DNA of 64,000 bases, taken from assembly GCF_000960995.1 (NCBI RefSeq), contig NZ_CP009434.1:682001-746000 (forward strand), in the 5' to 3' direction. This document shows, in pieces, positions 51,614-60,257 of the stretch. Made by a program: the position numbers and the translations under genes. Below the pieces are notes generated by a model. That model was not told the origin of the DNA and did no database searches. It worked only from the letters and a program-made list of their open reading frames with translations. The stretch's first letter is position 1; every line of letters starts with the position of its first letter. This DNA is from Burkholderia glumae LMG 2196 = ATCC 33617. GTDB taxonomy: Bacteria; Pseudomonadota; Gammaproteobacteria; Burkholderiales; Burkholderiaceae.

Positions 51614-52518
51614 GCGACGGGCGGGCCGGGCAAGGCTGGCCGACGGCGGTAAGGCGTTGTCTCGGCCAGGATACGGACCGGCAATCGGCAACGATGCCGG
51701 TCCGTCGTGGTTTCATGGCGTGTTCCTTTCGGCGGGGGAACCCGCCGGTTCGCCCGGCTGCGCAAACGCGGAACGCATATCGATTAGGCCGAGGCGGGGC
51801 GGCAGGAATCATGGCCGGCCCCGCTTCGAGCCATGCGATCGGCGCGGATTGAAAACGGGCCCTCCATCGCGCCGACCGCGCGCGACCTGTTTCAAAGCCA
51901 TCTCTCATCACCGAAGCGCAGGACATCGACGCGTTGGCCGACACGGTCCGCGCGGCCGGAACCGGGCGCTGCGATCGGGCCTGCCGGACGTCAAGCACGC
52001 CCTGGCCTGTTCAGCCATCAGCCGCGCCACGGCCTCTTGCGCGCCGGCATCTGTCGAAAACGGTTCGTAGCGCGACGGCATGACAGCCCGCCGCGACGCT
52101 CCCGGCCGTCGCCACGCCCCCTGTCACTGTCGCCGGACGAGCGACACGCTGCGGCGTAGCCGCTTCAATGCCGCCCGGCTTTGCCAAGCCTTACGCCTGC
52201 GCTTCCACTTTTCCCACTGTATTAATGGCCGGGAAAAGGTCGGGACATGATTTTCATTATTCACGAATCGGATCGAAATACATTTGCTGAGAATTAATTG
52301 ATTTTATTCGATTTATAATTGGTCATATTCGTATACCCCGATCGTCTGTATCGTTCCCGCTGACTCCGAGGCCGCGTTGATCGCTTGCTGTCCGTGAAGC
52401 GTGGCCAAGTCACACTCCCTCGATGCCCGCATTGAATCAACCCAGCCGGCCTCCTCGTGAGCCGGGGCGGTGCAGCGGGCAGGCGGGGCACTTTTACCAA
52501 GCAAGAGGCTCAAAAAAT
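51614..52518. other. intergenic region between flagellin and sedolisin genes
   Basis: 905 bp. A hairpin terminator candidate follows fliC (51673-51705). The stretch to 52.2 kb is GC-rich with no convincing gene. 52230-52345 is AT-rich and probably carries the sedolisin promoter. Confidence 0.45.
51673..51705 (+). terminator. hairpin after fliC
   Basis: Perfect 11-bp stem ACGGACCGGCA / TGCCGGTCCGT with an 11-nt loop, starting 60 bp after the fliC stop. The downstream T content is poor (CGTGGTTTC), so termination may need help. Confidence 0.6.
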
Positions 52519-54477
52519 ATGCAACAACGACCGCGGTACGATTTCTCATGTCGTCCGGATTTCCTGGCCTGTCTTCCTCTTGTCGTCGCCGCGACACTCT
52601 ACGCACCATTGGCGCAGGCCGCGAGCGACTGGGTGCCGACGCATACCGCCGCGTTTCTGGTGCCGACAGCACCGGCGGCGAATCCGGCGAGCAGCCTTCT
52701 CATGCAGTCGCTGACGGCGTCGGCGGTGTCGGCACCGGCCTATAGGATGAAGATGAACGGTGCTCCCGCGCTTGCCGGTACGCGAATCGCGCCGCTCGAA
52801 ATCAGCCAGCCGGTGCGCATCGCCGTGACGTTGAAGCTGCGCAATCAAACGCAGCTCGACCAACTCGTCAGTGCCGTCAGCACCCCTGGTAATCGCGATT
52901 ACGGCCGGTTCATCACCCGGGCCGAATTTCAGCAGCGCTTCGCGCCGCTGGATACGGACGCGGCGGCGGTGGCGTCGTATCTGCGCTCGAACGGCTTTTC
53001 GGATATTCAAGTGGCGCCGGGCAACGGCATCGTGACCGCGGTGGGCAACGCCAGCACGGTTCAAGCGGCCTTCCATGCGCGCCTGAAACGTTTCAGCTAC
53101 GACGGCCGAACCGTCTATGCAAACGATACCGGCGCATTTGTTCCAGCCAAGCTGGGCTCGGTGGTGGACGCGATCGTGGGCTTGCAGGATGTCGTGCGCC
53201 CGAAGCATCTGTCGTCGCGGATCGCCAGCGACGTTGCCGCTCAGGCGGCCGATCCGACGAGCCGCACCGAAACCGGCACGCCGGTCGTCCATGCCGTGAC
53301 GGACTTTGCGAAGATCTACGGTGCGAGCCATTTGCCGCCTGCCACGGGTACGACGGTCGGCATCATCACCTGGGGCGACGTCAGTCAAACGATTGCCGAT
53401 CTAAAGACGTTCACGGCGCAAGCCGGCTTGCCGACCGTGGATACGCTCGTCGTGCCCGGCGGCGAGGGGACGCTTGCCGACGACGGCAATCCGGCGGAGT
53501 GGAACCTGGATAGCCAAGCCATCGTCGGAACCTCGGGCGGCGTCAAGAAGCTGATCTTCTATTCGGCGATCAATGGCGACAGCGAGGACAGCCAACTGAC
53601 GGAAGGCCGGCTGGTCGAGGCGATGTATAAGGCGGTGACCGATAATCAGGCGAAAATCATCAATGTGTCTTTGAGCCTGGACGAGACTGCCGAAAACGCC
53701 GCGGGCGTCCAAGCCGTGACCGACGAATTGTTCAAGCAAGCCGCCGTTCAGGGGCAAATCTTCTCGGTCGCTTCGGGCGATGGCGGCCCCTATCAAGCCG
53801 CTGTTTCTCCGCAGGGCAAATCAGGCGCGATCGGCACGTTCGACGGCACGACGGTCACGCCCACGGTCGACCTCACGCAGTACAGCGTGGCATGGCCCGC
53901 CAATTCACCGTATGTGGTGGCGGTGGGCGGAACGAAGCTCTCGACCATCGGCGCGACGCATTGGGCTGGCGAGACGGTGTGGAACGATGGCCTGTTCTAC
54001 GCGGACCTCGACGGGCAGGGGCGGCCGGCCGACAACTATGTCCGCCTGCTCGCGACCGGGAGCGGCATCAGCAAGTTCGAGGACGCGCCGGCGTGGCAGA
54101 CGCTCGCGCTGGGCTCGTCCTTCACCCGGCGCGCGCTGCCCGACGTCTCGTTCGCCGCTTCGCGTAGTTCCGGCGCCTGGATTATCGTGAACGGCAAGGC
54201 GGAGATGCATGCCGGGACCAGCCTTGCCTCGCCGATTTTCGTGGGGGGCTTCGCCCGTGTCGAAACGGCCCACGATAACGCGATCGGCTTGCCCACGCCG
54301 TGGCTCTATGCGAACGTATTGCGCCATCACTCGACGTTTCGCGACGTCACCGAGGGCAATAACGGCTATCAAGGGCATGGCTACACGGCGAAGGCGGGAT
54401 GGGACAACGCAACCGGCTTTGGCAGCCTCGATTTCGGAAAGCTGAGCAAGGTGATCGAAGCGGACTCGGCCCACTAG
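52519..54477 (+). CDS. secreted sedolisin (S53) serine-carboxyl protease
   Basis: 652 residues from ATG 52519. Signal peptide with a hydrophobic core near residues 18-33 (LACLPLVVAATLYAPLAQA), then an activation prodomain (to ~residue 230) that would be cut off. Catalytic domain: Glu/Asp pair in EWNLDSQAI, oxyanion Asp in VASGDGG, and Ser in AGTSLASP. The C-terminal calcium loop is GWDNATGFGSLDF with DVT upstream. The enzyme works at acid pH outside the cell, for example on plant or fungal protein. Confidence 0.9.
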   Translation: MQQRPRYDFSCRPDFLACLPLVVAATLYAPLAQAASDWVPTHTAAFLVPTAPAANPASSLLMQSLTASAVSAPAYRMKMNGAPALAGTRIAPLEISQPVRIAVTLKLRNQTQLDQLVSAVSTPGNRDYGRFITRAEFQQRFAPLDTDAAAVASYLRSNGFSDIQVAPGNGIVTAVGNASTVQAAFHARLKRFSYDGRTVYANDTGAFVPAKLGSVVDAIVGLQDVVRPKHLSSRIASDVAAQAADPTSRTETGTPVVHAVTDFAKIYGASHLPPATGTTVGIITWGDVSQTIADLKTFTAQAGLPTVDTLVVPGGEGTLADDGNPAEWNLDSQAIVGTSGGVKKLIFYSAINGDSEDSQLTEGRLVEAMYKAVTDNQAKIINVSLSLDETAENAAGVQAVTDELFKQAAVQGQIFSVASGDGGPYQAAVSPQGKSGAIGTFDGTTVTPTVDLTQYSVAWPANSPYVVAVGGTKLSTIGATHWAGETVWNDGLFYADLDGQGRPADNYVRLLATGSGISKFEDAPAWQTLALGSSFTRRALPDVSFAASRSSGAWIIVNGKAEMHAGTSLASPIFVGGFARVETAHDNAIGLPTPWLYANVLRHHSTFRDVTEGNNGYQGHGYTAKAGWDNATGFGSLDFGKLSKVIEADSAH

Positions 54478-54796
54478 CCGTTGCCCCGCCGGCCACGGCA
54501 GCGGGCATGCGGCCCCGGCGGTGACGGGACGCGTTCCCCGCTGAACTGCGACGAACCGAAAAACGCCCGAGGGGCGGTGACGCTCTGGGTGCAGCAGCTT
54601 GGCCGGCGCCTCTGCCGCGTTTGTGGCGCAGCGCTCACGCGCTGCGTGCCCGTCTTCCCGGTTCCGGCGGTGCCAGGGGCCGAAGCGGACGCAACCGGCC
54701 GGCGATCAGCCAATCCGCCGCGGCGACGTGGCCGGACGACGCTTGCGCGAGGGCACGAAGCTCTCGCGCGTCGCCGCGCCCAGCCGATTCAGGCGG
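54478..54796. other. intergenic region, convergent
   Basis: 319 bp between convergent genes; open frames are shadows. No clear terminator was found. Confidence 0.4.
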
Positions 54797-55624
54797 TCAG
54801 TTGACCTGGAGCTGACCACCACGGCCAAGGCCGCCCTTGACGTCCTGCGCCTTGTAGCTGCGCAGCGCGACGACCATCTTGTTCCATGCGTCGATGAACG
54901 CGACGACCGTCGCCTTGCCTTCCGGCGTCGTCGAGAAACCGGCGAGCCCGCCGCCTACGCCGCCACCGAGGCCGCCCAGTGCCGCACCGTAGTTCGTCGC
55001 TGTCGAACTGCCTTCCGATGCGGCGATCTGCACCGCGGAGCGCACGTCAAACAGCGTCAGCGTTACCACCGATGCCTTCGTCTGCAGGTGGCCTGCCACC
55101 GCCGCCACCGCACTGTTGCCGATCAATCCACCGATCATGCTGCCGATTCCGCCGATCGCTGAATCGTTGATCACGATCTGTGGTTCCATGTAGTAGTCAG
55201 CCGCAACGCGCTGACCCTTCTGCTGCTTTGAGCCGGCACGGTACTCGCCCGATTCGCGCTGAAGTTGCGTGATGCGCGACAGACGCGCGTCGCTCTTCTG
55301 GTTGCCGATCGACGTGATCACGAAGCAGTTAGACTGCTGAACCGCCAAGCGCAGCAGCGGATCGATGCTCGTCACCTTTGTCGCACTGCCGAAGGGACCC
55401 CACCAGTCGGCATCGCGGCCATCGTCGACCGCGATCGTGCCGAGCGGCGAGGCACAGCGCTGCAGTTGCGAATCGGCGCCGGCGCTCGCCCCCCCTGCTG
55501 CGGCTCCGGTGACGCCGGCGTTCTGCCCGCCCGGCGTCACGATGCCGCCGCAACCCGAGACGCCCGCAACCAGCGCTGCAACCAGCGAACCTCGAATCAG
55601 ATGTTGGGAAAAATTCGTCTTCAT
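54797..55624 (-). CDS. CsgG-family lipoprotein
   Basis: 275 residues. Signal peptide with lipobox GVSGC (Cys near residue 25). The body matches CsgG/HfaB-type proteins in layout: QQSNCFVITSIGNQ, AADYYMEPQIVINDS, then VVTLTLFDVRSAVQIAASEGSS with a Gly-rich transmembrane hairpin region (IGGIGSMIGGLIGNSAV). CsgG itself forms an outer-membrane secretion pore for curli; no curli genes are seen, so the cargo is unknown. Downstream of a Sel1 lipoprotein on the same strand. Confidence 0.7.
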   Translation of the reverse strand: MKTNFSQHLIRGSLVAALVAGVSGCGGIVTPGGQNAGVTGAAAGGASAGADSQLQRCASPLGTIAVDDGRDADWWGPFGSATKVTSIDPLLRLAVQQSNCFVITSIGNQKSDARLSRITQLQRESGEYRAGSKQQKGQRVAADYYMEPQIVINDSAIGGIGSMIGGLIGNSAVAAVAGHLQTKASVVTLTLFDVRSAVQIAASEGSSTATNYGAALGGLGGGVGGGLAGFSTTPEGKATVVAFIDAWNKMVVALRSYKAQDVKGGLGRGGQLQVN

Positions 55625-55747
55625 ATCGTTGTCGATCGATTAGAGTCGTTGTTCGGCCTATGTGCTCGTGCGAACTTCCATAAGCCCCCCTTGGCGTGCC
55701 ATGCGATGGTGGTCCCTCGCTGCCTTCCCCGTTGCGCCGACCCCCGG

Positions 55748-56335
55748 TCAGTAATACCAGTACGTCTGCTGCCAGACGCCGTAGTACGGATAGCCGGAGT
55801 GCCAGTAGCCGTAATAGACGTCACGCCACTGCGTGCGCCATTTCCAGTCTTCTTCGTCTTCCTTCTTGGCCTTGCGCGCGAGTTCGAGCAGATTCTTCGA
55901 CTCCTTGTCGCCGCGGGCAACCGCGATCGACAGCCACTTCTCCGCTTCGCGCGAGTCGGAGCCCATTTCCTCGAGGCCGAACAGGTAGAAGCTCCCGAGC
56001 GCCTTCTGCGCATTCAGGTCGCCGCGCTCGGCTGCATCTCGCATCCACTTGAGCGCCTGATAGCTGTCCTGACGCACGCCGTCACCGCGAAAATAGCGCA
56101 GGCCGAGATCGTAGGCGGCCTTGGGCTGGGTCTTCGCGGTCTGCTTTAGCGCCGTGATGCGGGGGTCTTCCGGTTCCGCCGCATCGTCCGTTTTCTGGTA
56201 GGAAACCTGGTCCTTGGGGCGATCGGAACAGCCGCTGTCGTCGCAGATCCGCACCGTGTTGCTGGTGGCGGACGGATTCTGTGCACAAGCGGCCAACAGC
56301 AACACCATCCCCGATGCGAGTAAGCGGCGATACAT
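55748..56335 (-). CDS. Sel1-repeat lipoprotein
   Basis: 195 residues from ATG 56335 (AGGAAGG 6 bp upstream). Lipobox LLAAC near residue 16, then about three Sel1-like repeats (KAAYDLGLRYFRGDGVRQD, ALKWMRDAAERGDLNAQKAL, EAEKWLSIAVARGDKESKNL), a charged helix and a Tyr/Trp-rich tail ending YWYY. An adaptor role in the periplasm is likely. Confidence 0.85.
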   Translation of the reverse strand: MYRRLLASGMVLLLAACAQNPSATSNTVRICDDSGCSDRPKDQVSYQKTDDAAEPEDPRITALKQTAKTQPKAAYDLGLRYFRGDGVRQDSYQALKWMRDAAERGDLNAQKALGSFYLFGLEEMGSDSREAEKWLSIAVARGDKESKNLLELARKAKKEDEEDWKWRTQWRDVYYGYWHSGYPYYGVWQQTYWYY

Positions 56336-56692
56336 TGATACCTTCCTCAAGTTACATTGGCATCGCGATGCGTCGAGCCATGCCAAGCAGTGCCCTCGTA
56401 CCCGGTTGCGCGCGGCGCAGCCGAACCCATTTCACTTGTCAGCGCCGGTGCGCAGCCACGGCTCACCCGGTTCCCCTTGCGAGGCGCCCGGGCACGGTTC
56501 CAGCACGGCGGTTTTCGCTGTCCGTCTGCGGCCGACCTCGGCCTTCAAATATGACGCGCCATACAAGAATGACGCGGTTAGCAATAATAATGAAGAAAAA
56601 TGACCTGTCAAGACCAACTTCATCTTGAAACTTGCACCACGCGTCATTTTTGATATGCTTTTTCCGCCCATCCTTTCCGAGACCCCATCGAG
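56336..56692. promoter_or_regulatory. divergent regulatory region with three ATGACGCG boxes
   Basis: 357 bp between the Sel1 lipoprotein and the BetR regulator. ATGACGCG occurs at 56551 and 56569 (direct, 18 bp apart) and inverted as CGCGTCAT at 56640-56647, 45 bp before the regulator start. This looks like an autoregulatory operator set. The 56.55-56.66 kb part is AT-rich. Confidence 0.5.
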
Positions 56693-57565
56693 ATGCCCAC
56701 TTCCGAGCAGGCCAACGTCGATCTCGTGACCGCCAACAAGGTGCGCGATCTGCTGAGCCGGCATGGCATTCCGCCACGAAGCCAAAACACGACGATCGCG
56801 AACGTGCTGGGCCTGAGCGTTTCGGTCGTCACGCGCAAGATGAAAGGCCTGATCCCGTGGAATCTGTCGCAGTTGCAGGATATTGCGACGCACTTCGGCG
56901 TGCCGCCTGCGATCCTGCTCGATGACAAGGGCACCCAGCCGGCCGCGGCCGACATGATCGACGCGACCTTCGTGGTGGAATCGCGGCGTTTTCGCTGCCG
57001 CGCCGCGATCTCGACGAAGGCCAGCAGCCAGGTCGAAACGGATTTCGTCGCGTCGCAGTGGCAGGGGGCCTGGATCGTCACCGAGCGGGCCCACGCGCAC
57101 CAGGGCCGCACCTATCCGGTCGAGCTGATCGAGCTGCGCTCGGCCCAGCCGACCGCCTATGCCGCGCGGATCGCCGTGGTCGACGATGCGCCGGATGTCG
57201 CCGAGACGGTGTGCGAGTATTTCATCGAGAAAGGGGTGAACGCGATTCCGTATTTCGACGGTGCGAGCTTCCGCAAGGCGCTGGCGAGCGAGGATTTCGA
57301 CGCCTACATCCTCGACTGGATGCTCGGCGACCAGACGGCCGCCGAACTCGTGCGGAGCATCCGCTCGAGCGAGAACAGCGGCGCGCCGATCTTCCTGCTG
57401 ACGGGCAAGATCTCGACCGGCGAGGCGAGCGAGGAGGAGATCGCGCACATCGTGTCGCACTACAACGCGCGCTGCGAAGAAAAACCGGTGCGCCTGCCGA
57501 TCCTGTTTGCCGAAGTCGCACGCGAACTGAAGATCACGTCGCCGGCCGCGGCCGGCTCGAGCTGA
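56693..57565 (+). CDS. BetR-type HTH plus receiver-domain regulator
   Basis: 290 residues. An N-terminal XRE-like BetR HTH (about 5-80: ANKVRDLLSRHGIPPRSQNTTIANVLGLSVSVVTRKMKG), a beta-rich linker, and a C-terminal receiver domain from ~165 (IAVVDDAPDVAETVCEYF, phospho-Asp in YILDWMLGD, Lys in LTGKIS). The order, DNA-binding first and receiver second, is the reverse of most response regulators. No partner kinase is adjacent. Confidence 0.82.
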   Translation: MPTSEQANVDLVTANKVRDLLSRHGIPPRSQNTTIANVLGLSVSVVTRKMKGLIPWNLSQLQDIATHFGVPPAILLDDKGTQPAAADMIDATFVVESRRFRCRAAISTKASSQVETDFVASQWQGAWIVTERAHAHQGRTYPVELIELRSAQPTAYAARIAVVDDAPDVAETVCEYFIEKGVNAIPYFDGASFRKALASEDFDAYILDWMLGDQTAAELVRSIRSSENSGAPIFLLTGKISTGEASEEEIAHIVSHYNARCEEKPVRLPILFAEVARELKITSPAAAGSS

Positions 57566-58128
57566 GCCCGCCGCGAGTCCCGTCTCGCCCGCCGCCGCGA
57601 TCGATCCCTCGGCGCCGAGCCTGCATGGCTCGCAAGCCTTGCGCTCGCCTCAATCCGGTGGGCACACGTCCGGCCCGTCGTGGGCGAGCTGGCAAGGCGC
57701 CCGCGCTCTGATTCGCGTTGCCGCGAGTCGGCTTTACGTCGGCATCAATAATCTAAATGTAATGTTTTCGATTGCTTCATGTCGTGTGCGAATCGCAAGA
57801 ATAATATGTTCTCCGACTTAATCGAGTATCGAAAATATATTGGACGTCTCGGAATGGATGCTGCATTGTTCACGCATTCGTCGTGATCGCAGACACTGTG
57901 TCGTAGGTCTGGAGCAATGAGAGAGTGCGATACACGATTGCGGCCGCGATTCCTGTTCCTCGAGTCGCGGCGCTGGTCCGCGAGGCACCGCAATTCATGT
58001 CGGTGCGTCAGACCGGGGCATCCGACAAATAAAAGCAAAAGCGGCACACAGGACCGGAGAAGATGATGGAGACGGGATGGACGCGATTGGCGTTGAAGGC
58101 CGGGTGCGAACCCGCCCCGGCTTGGCTG
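57566..58128. other. intergenic region
   Basis: 563 bp. 57740-57860 is AT-rich in an otherwise GC-rich stretch and could be an insertion boundary between the regulator and the second metabolic set. No gene is supported. Confidence 0.4.
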
Positions 58129-58764
58129 CTATGCCCAGACGGACAGCTGCTCGACCGCCAATGCCGTGGCGACGGCGGGGCGGCTAAGCATGCGCTCGGT
58201 GTGGGCCGCCCAGTGCGCAAAACCACGCATGTCGAGCTGCAGCATGTTTCCCCATTTGAAAAAGATCAGCAGCATGGGATCGACGATCGAGTAGTGCTCG
58301 CCGAGCGCCCAGTCTCGCGCGCAGAGCCGTTCGTCGATCTGCGCATACGCGGCGAGGATGAGCGTGCGGCCTTTCTCGCGGATGCCGTCGTGGGCGGCCG
58401 TGTCGTCGCTGAAGCGCGACGGATGGAAATTGAGCGCGACCGTCCCGGGCAGCACTGACGCGAGCCAGTTCATCCATTCGACGGCGCGCGCGACGCCCAT
58501 CGCCGTATCGGGCAGCAGCCGCGCCTGCGGAAAGCGCAGGGCAAGATAGAGCAGGATCGCGGACGACTCGGTCAGCACCTCGTCGCCGGTATGCAGCACG
58601 GGCACCTTACCCTTCGGATTGAGCCGGCGGAATTCGGCGCTCTGCGTCGCACCGTCCTTGATCGAGACGAGTGCGAGTTCGAACGGTTCGCCCAGCTCGC
58701 GCAGGATGACGTGGGGTGCAAATGAAAGATGTCCGGGGCAGTAGAACAGCGTATGAGTTTTCAT
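58129..58764 (-). CDS. glutathione S-transferase family protein
   Basis: 211 residues. Thioredoxin-like N-terminal domain (TLFYCPGHLSFAPHVILRELG, cis-Pro loop KGKVPVLHTGD, ESSAILLYLALRF) and the all-helical C-terminal domain. It conjugates or transfers glutathione, or acts as a lyase or isomerase. TdaB in tropodithietic acid clusters is a GST, but this gene is 24 kb from the island, so a link is speculative. Divergent from the ACP gene. Confidence 0.88.
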   Translation of the reverse strand: MKTHTLFYCPGHLSFAPHVILRELGEPFELALVSIKDGATQSAEFRRLNPKGKVPVLHTGDEVLTESSAILLYLALRFPQARLLPDTAMGVARAVEWMNWLASVLPGTVALNFHPSRFSDDTAAHDGIREKGRTLILAAYAQIDERLCARDWALGEHYSIVDPMLLIFFKWGNMLQLDMRGFAHWAAHTERMLSRPAVATALAVEQLSVWA

Positions 58765-58928
58765 ATTGATTAAGTATCCTATTTAAATCGGATCGAGGTA
58801 CTGTCCGGGTTCGTGGAGTCGACGCGTGGCATGGTGCATGACGCCAGATCGAAAGTCAAAAGCGGAAGGTGGTGCCCGCGGCGGGCTGCTCGCGGGCGGG
58901 GATGAACGAGTGTTTTTGGAGCGTGATC

Positions 58929-59210
58929 ATGATGCCAATGACGAGTCTCGACGAATTGATCGACCAGGTGAAAACGTTTCTGGCCGGTATCGACCCAGGC
59001 GCAGCGGCGCGCGTGACCGCGCAGACCAACCTGCTCGACACCGACCTGCTCGATTCGATGTCGCTCGTGCATTTCGTCATCTTCATCGAGCAGACCCTGG
59101 GAATCGACATCCCGATCGGCGATTTCATGCTCGACTCGATCGCCTCGGTTGCGGCGATCTACGACCACTACGTGCTCGGGATGCCGAGCGCCGCGGGGGC
59201 ATCGTGCTGA
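58929..59210 (+). CDS. acyl carrier protein
   Basis: 93 residues from ATG 58929 (GGAG 8 bp upstream). The phosphopantetheine Ser is in DLLDSMSLVHFV, followed by the usual helix III region FMLDSIASVAAIYDHY. It is a discrete, specialised ACP, not the fatty-acid ACP. Its neighbour is a gamma-glutamylcyclotransferase-like protein, an arrangement known from butirosin biosynthesis (BtrI and BtrG). Confidence 0.85.
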   Translation: MMPMTSLDELIDQVKTFLAGIDPGAAARVTAQTNLLDTDLLDSMSLVHFVIFIEQTLGIDIPIGDFMLDSIASVAAIYDHYVLGMPSAAGASC

Positions 59211-59256
59211 GGCGCGCGCAAGCGGCCACGCTCGCGCGGCTCGAGCGGGCGGCGCG

Positions 59257-59772
59257 ATGAGGGCGGATGACTGGCTGCAGGGCGAGTACTTCACGTACTT
59301 CGCATACGGATCGTGCATGAACCTCGCAAGCCTGTCTGCGTCGCTGGGCTGCGACGCGGCACCGTATTTCGTGGGGGCGGCGCAGCTCGACGGCCATCGT
59401 CTCGCGTTCAACTACGCGTCGCTCAACGAGCCGGTCTGTTGCGCGAACATCGAACCGGCCCCCGGTGCGAGTGTCGAGGGCGCGCTGTACCGGTTGCCGA
59501 TGCCGGTGCTCGACGCGCTGGAGCGCCGCGAGGGCGTGCATCTCGGCCGCTACCTGCGCTGCACAGTCGAGGTGCTGGCGCGAGACGGCGTGCGCATGCG
59601 TGCGCTGACGTTTCGCGGCGCGGTGACCCTCGATCGCGACGCGGCGCCGAGTGCGCGTTACCGTGACCTGCTGGTTGCGGGCATGGCGGATGCCGGCGTG
59701 TCGGCGGCGTATCGCGACCGTACGGTCGCGTACCTGGCCGGGCTGCCTGAACGTCCGTCCGAAAGGCAGTGA
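59257..59772 (+). CDS. gamma-glutamylcyclotransferase (AIG2/GGCT) family protein
   Basis: 171 residues. YFAYGSCMNLASL is the family YGS loop; the catalytic Glu probably lies in DALERREGVHLGRY. Members release 5-oxoproline from gamma-glutamyl amines; in butirosin synthesis BtrG removes a gamma-glutamyl protecting group. The gene starts 46 bp after the ACP stop and is probably co-transcribed. Confidence 0.82.
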   Translation: MRADDWLQGEYFTYFAYGSCMNLASLSASLGCDAAPYFVGAAQLDGHRLAFNYASLNEPVCCANIEPAPGASVEGALYRLPMPVLDALERREGVHLGRYLRCTVEVLARDGVRMRALTFRGAVTLDRDAAPSARYRDLLVAGMADAGVSAAYRDRTVAYLAGLPERPSERQ

Positions 59773-60257
59773 CGGCCGCCGTGCGCGGCCGGGAGAGATC
59801 AAGGCATCGAATGCTCCACAAGAGCGCTCGGGCCAAAGCTGCGTTTCCGACTTGGAACGTCGGTGAACGTTTCAAAGGCGCCCTAAGCGGGCATGAGAGG
59901 AAAAGGCGAACCATGAGGAACAGTTTCGACTACCCGCGCGCCACGCGCGCGTGGCGACTGGCCGGCGAGACGGCTGCCTGGCATAACGACGTACAACGAG
60001 CCCCGGCAGGCACGGCATCCGTGCCGTCGGCGCGCGCCAGGCCGGCGCGCGCCTGAGCCGCGACACACGAGTCGGATTCGACACCCCGCCTGACGGACCC
60101 CGCGCACACGTGGGCGGGGCCGTGGCATGGCGCGCACGCGAACGCGCCGGCCGAGGGCGGGAGGCCCGCCGCCGTGCGCGACTGCGGACGCGGGAGTCGG
60201 GCCGGGCGTGCAGGCGCCGTGCGCCATGAAAAACAACCGATCGCAAGGAAAAAAACG
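59773..60257. other. intergenic region
   Basis: 485 bp, GC-rich; no gene with a recognisable domain. Probably contains the promoter for the MFS gene. Confidence 0.35.

Noticed and set aside
51657..52070. 137-codon plus-strand frame after flagellin
   Set aside because: Arg/Pro-rich with no domain or ribosome site, and it covers the hairpin after fliC.
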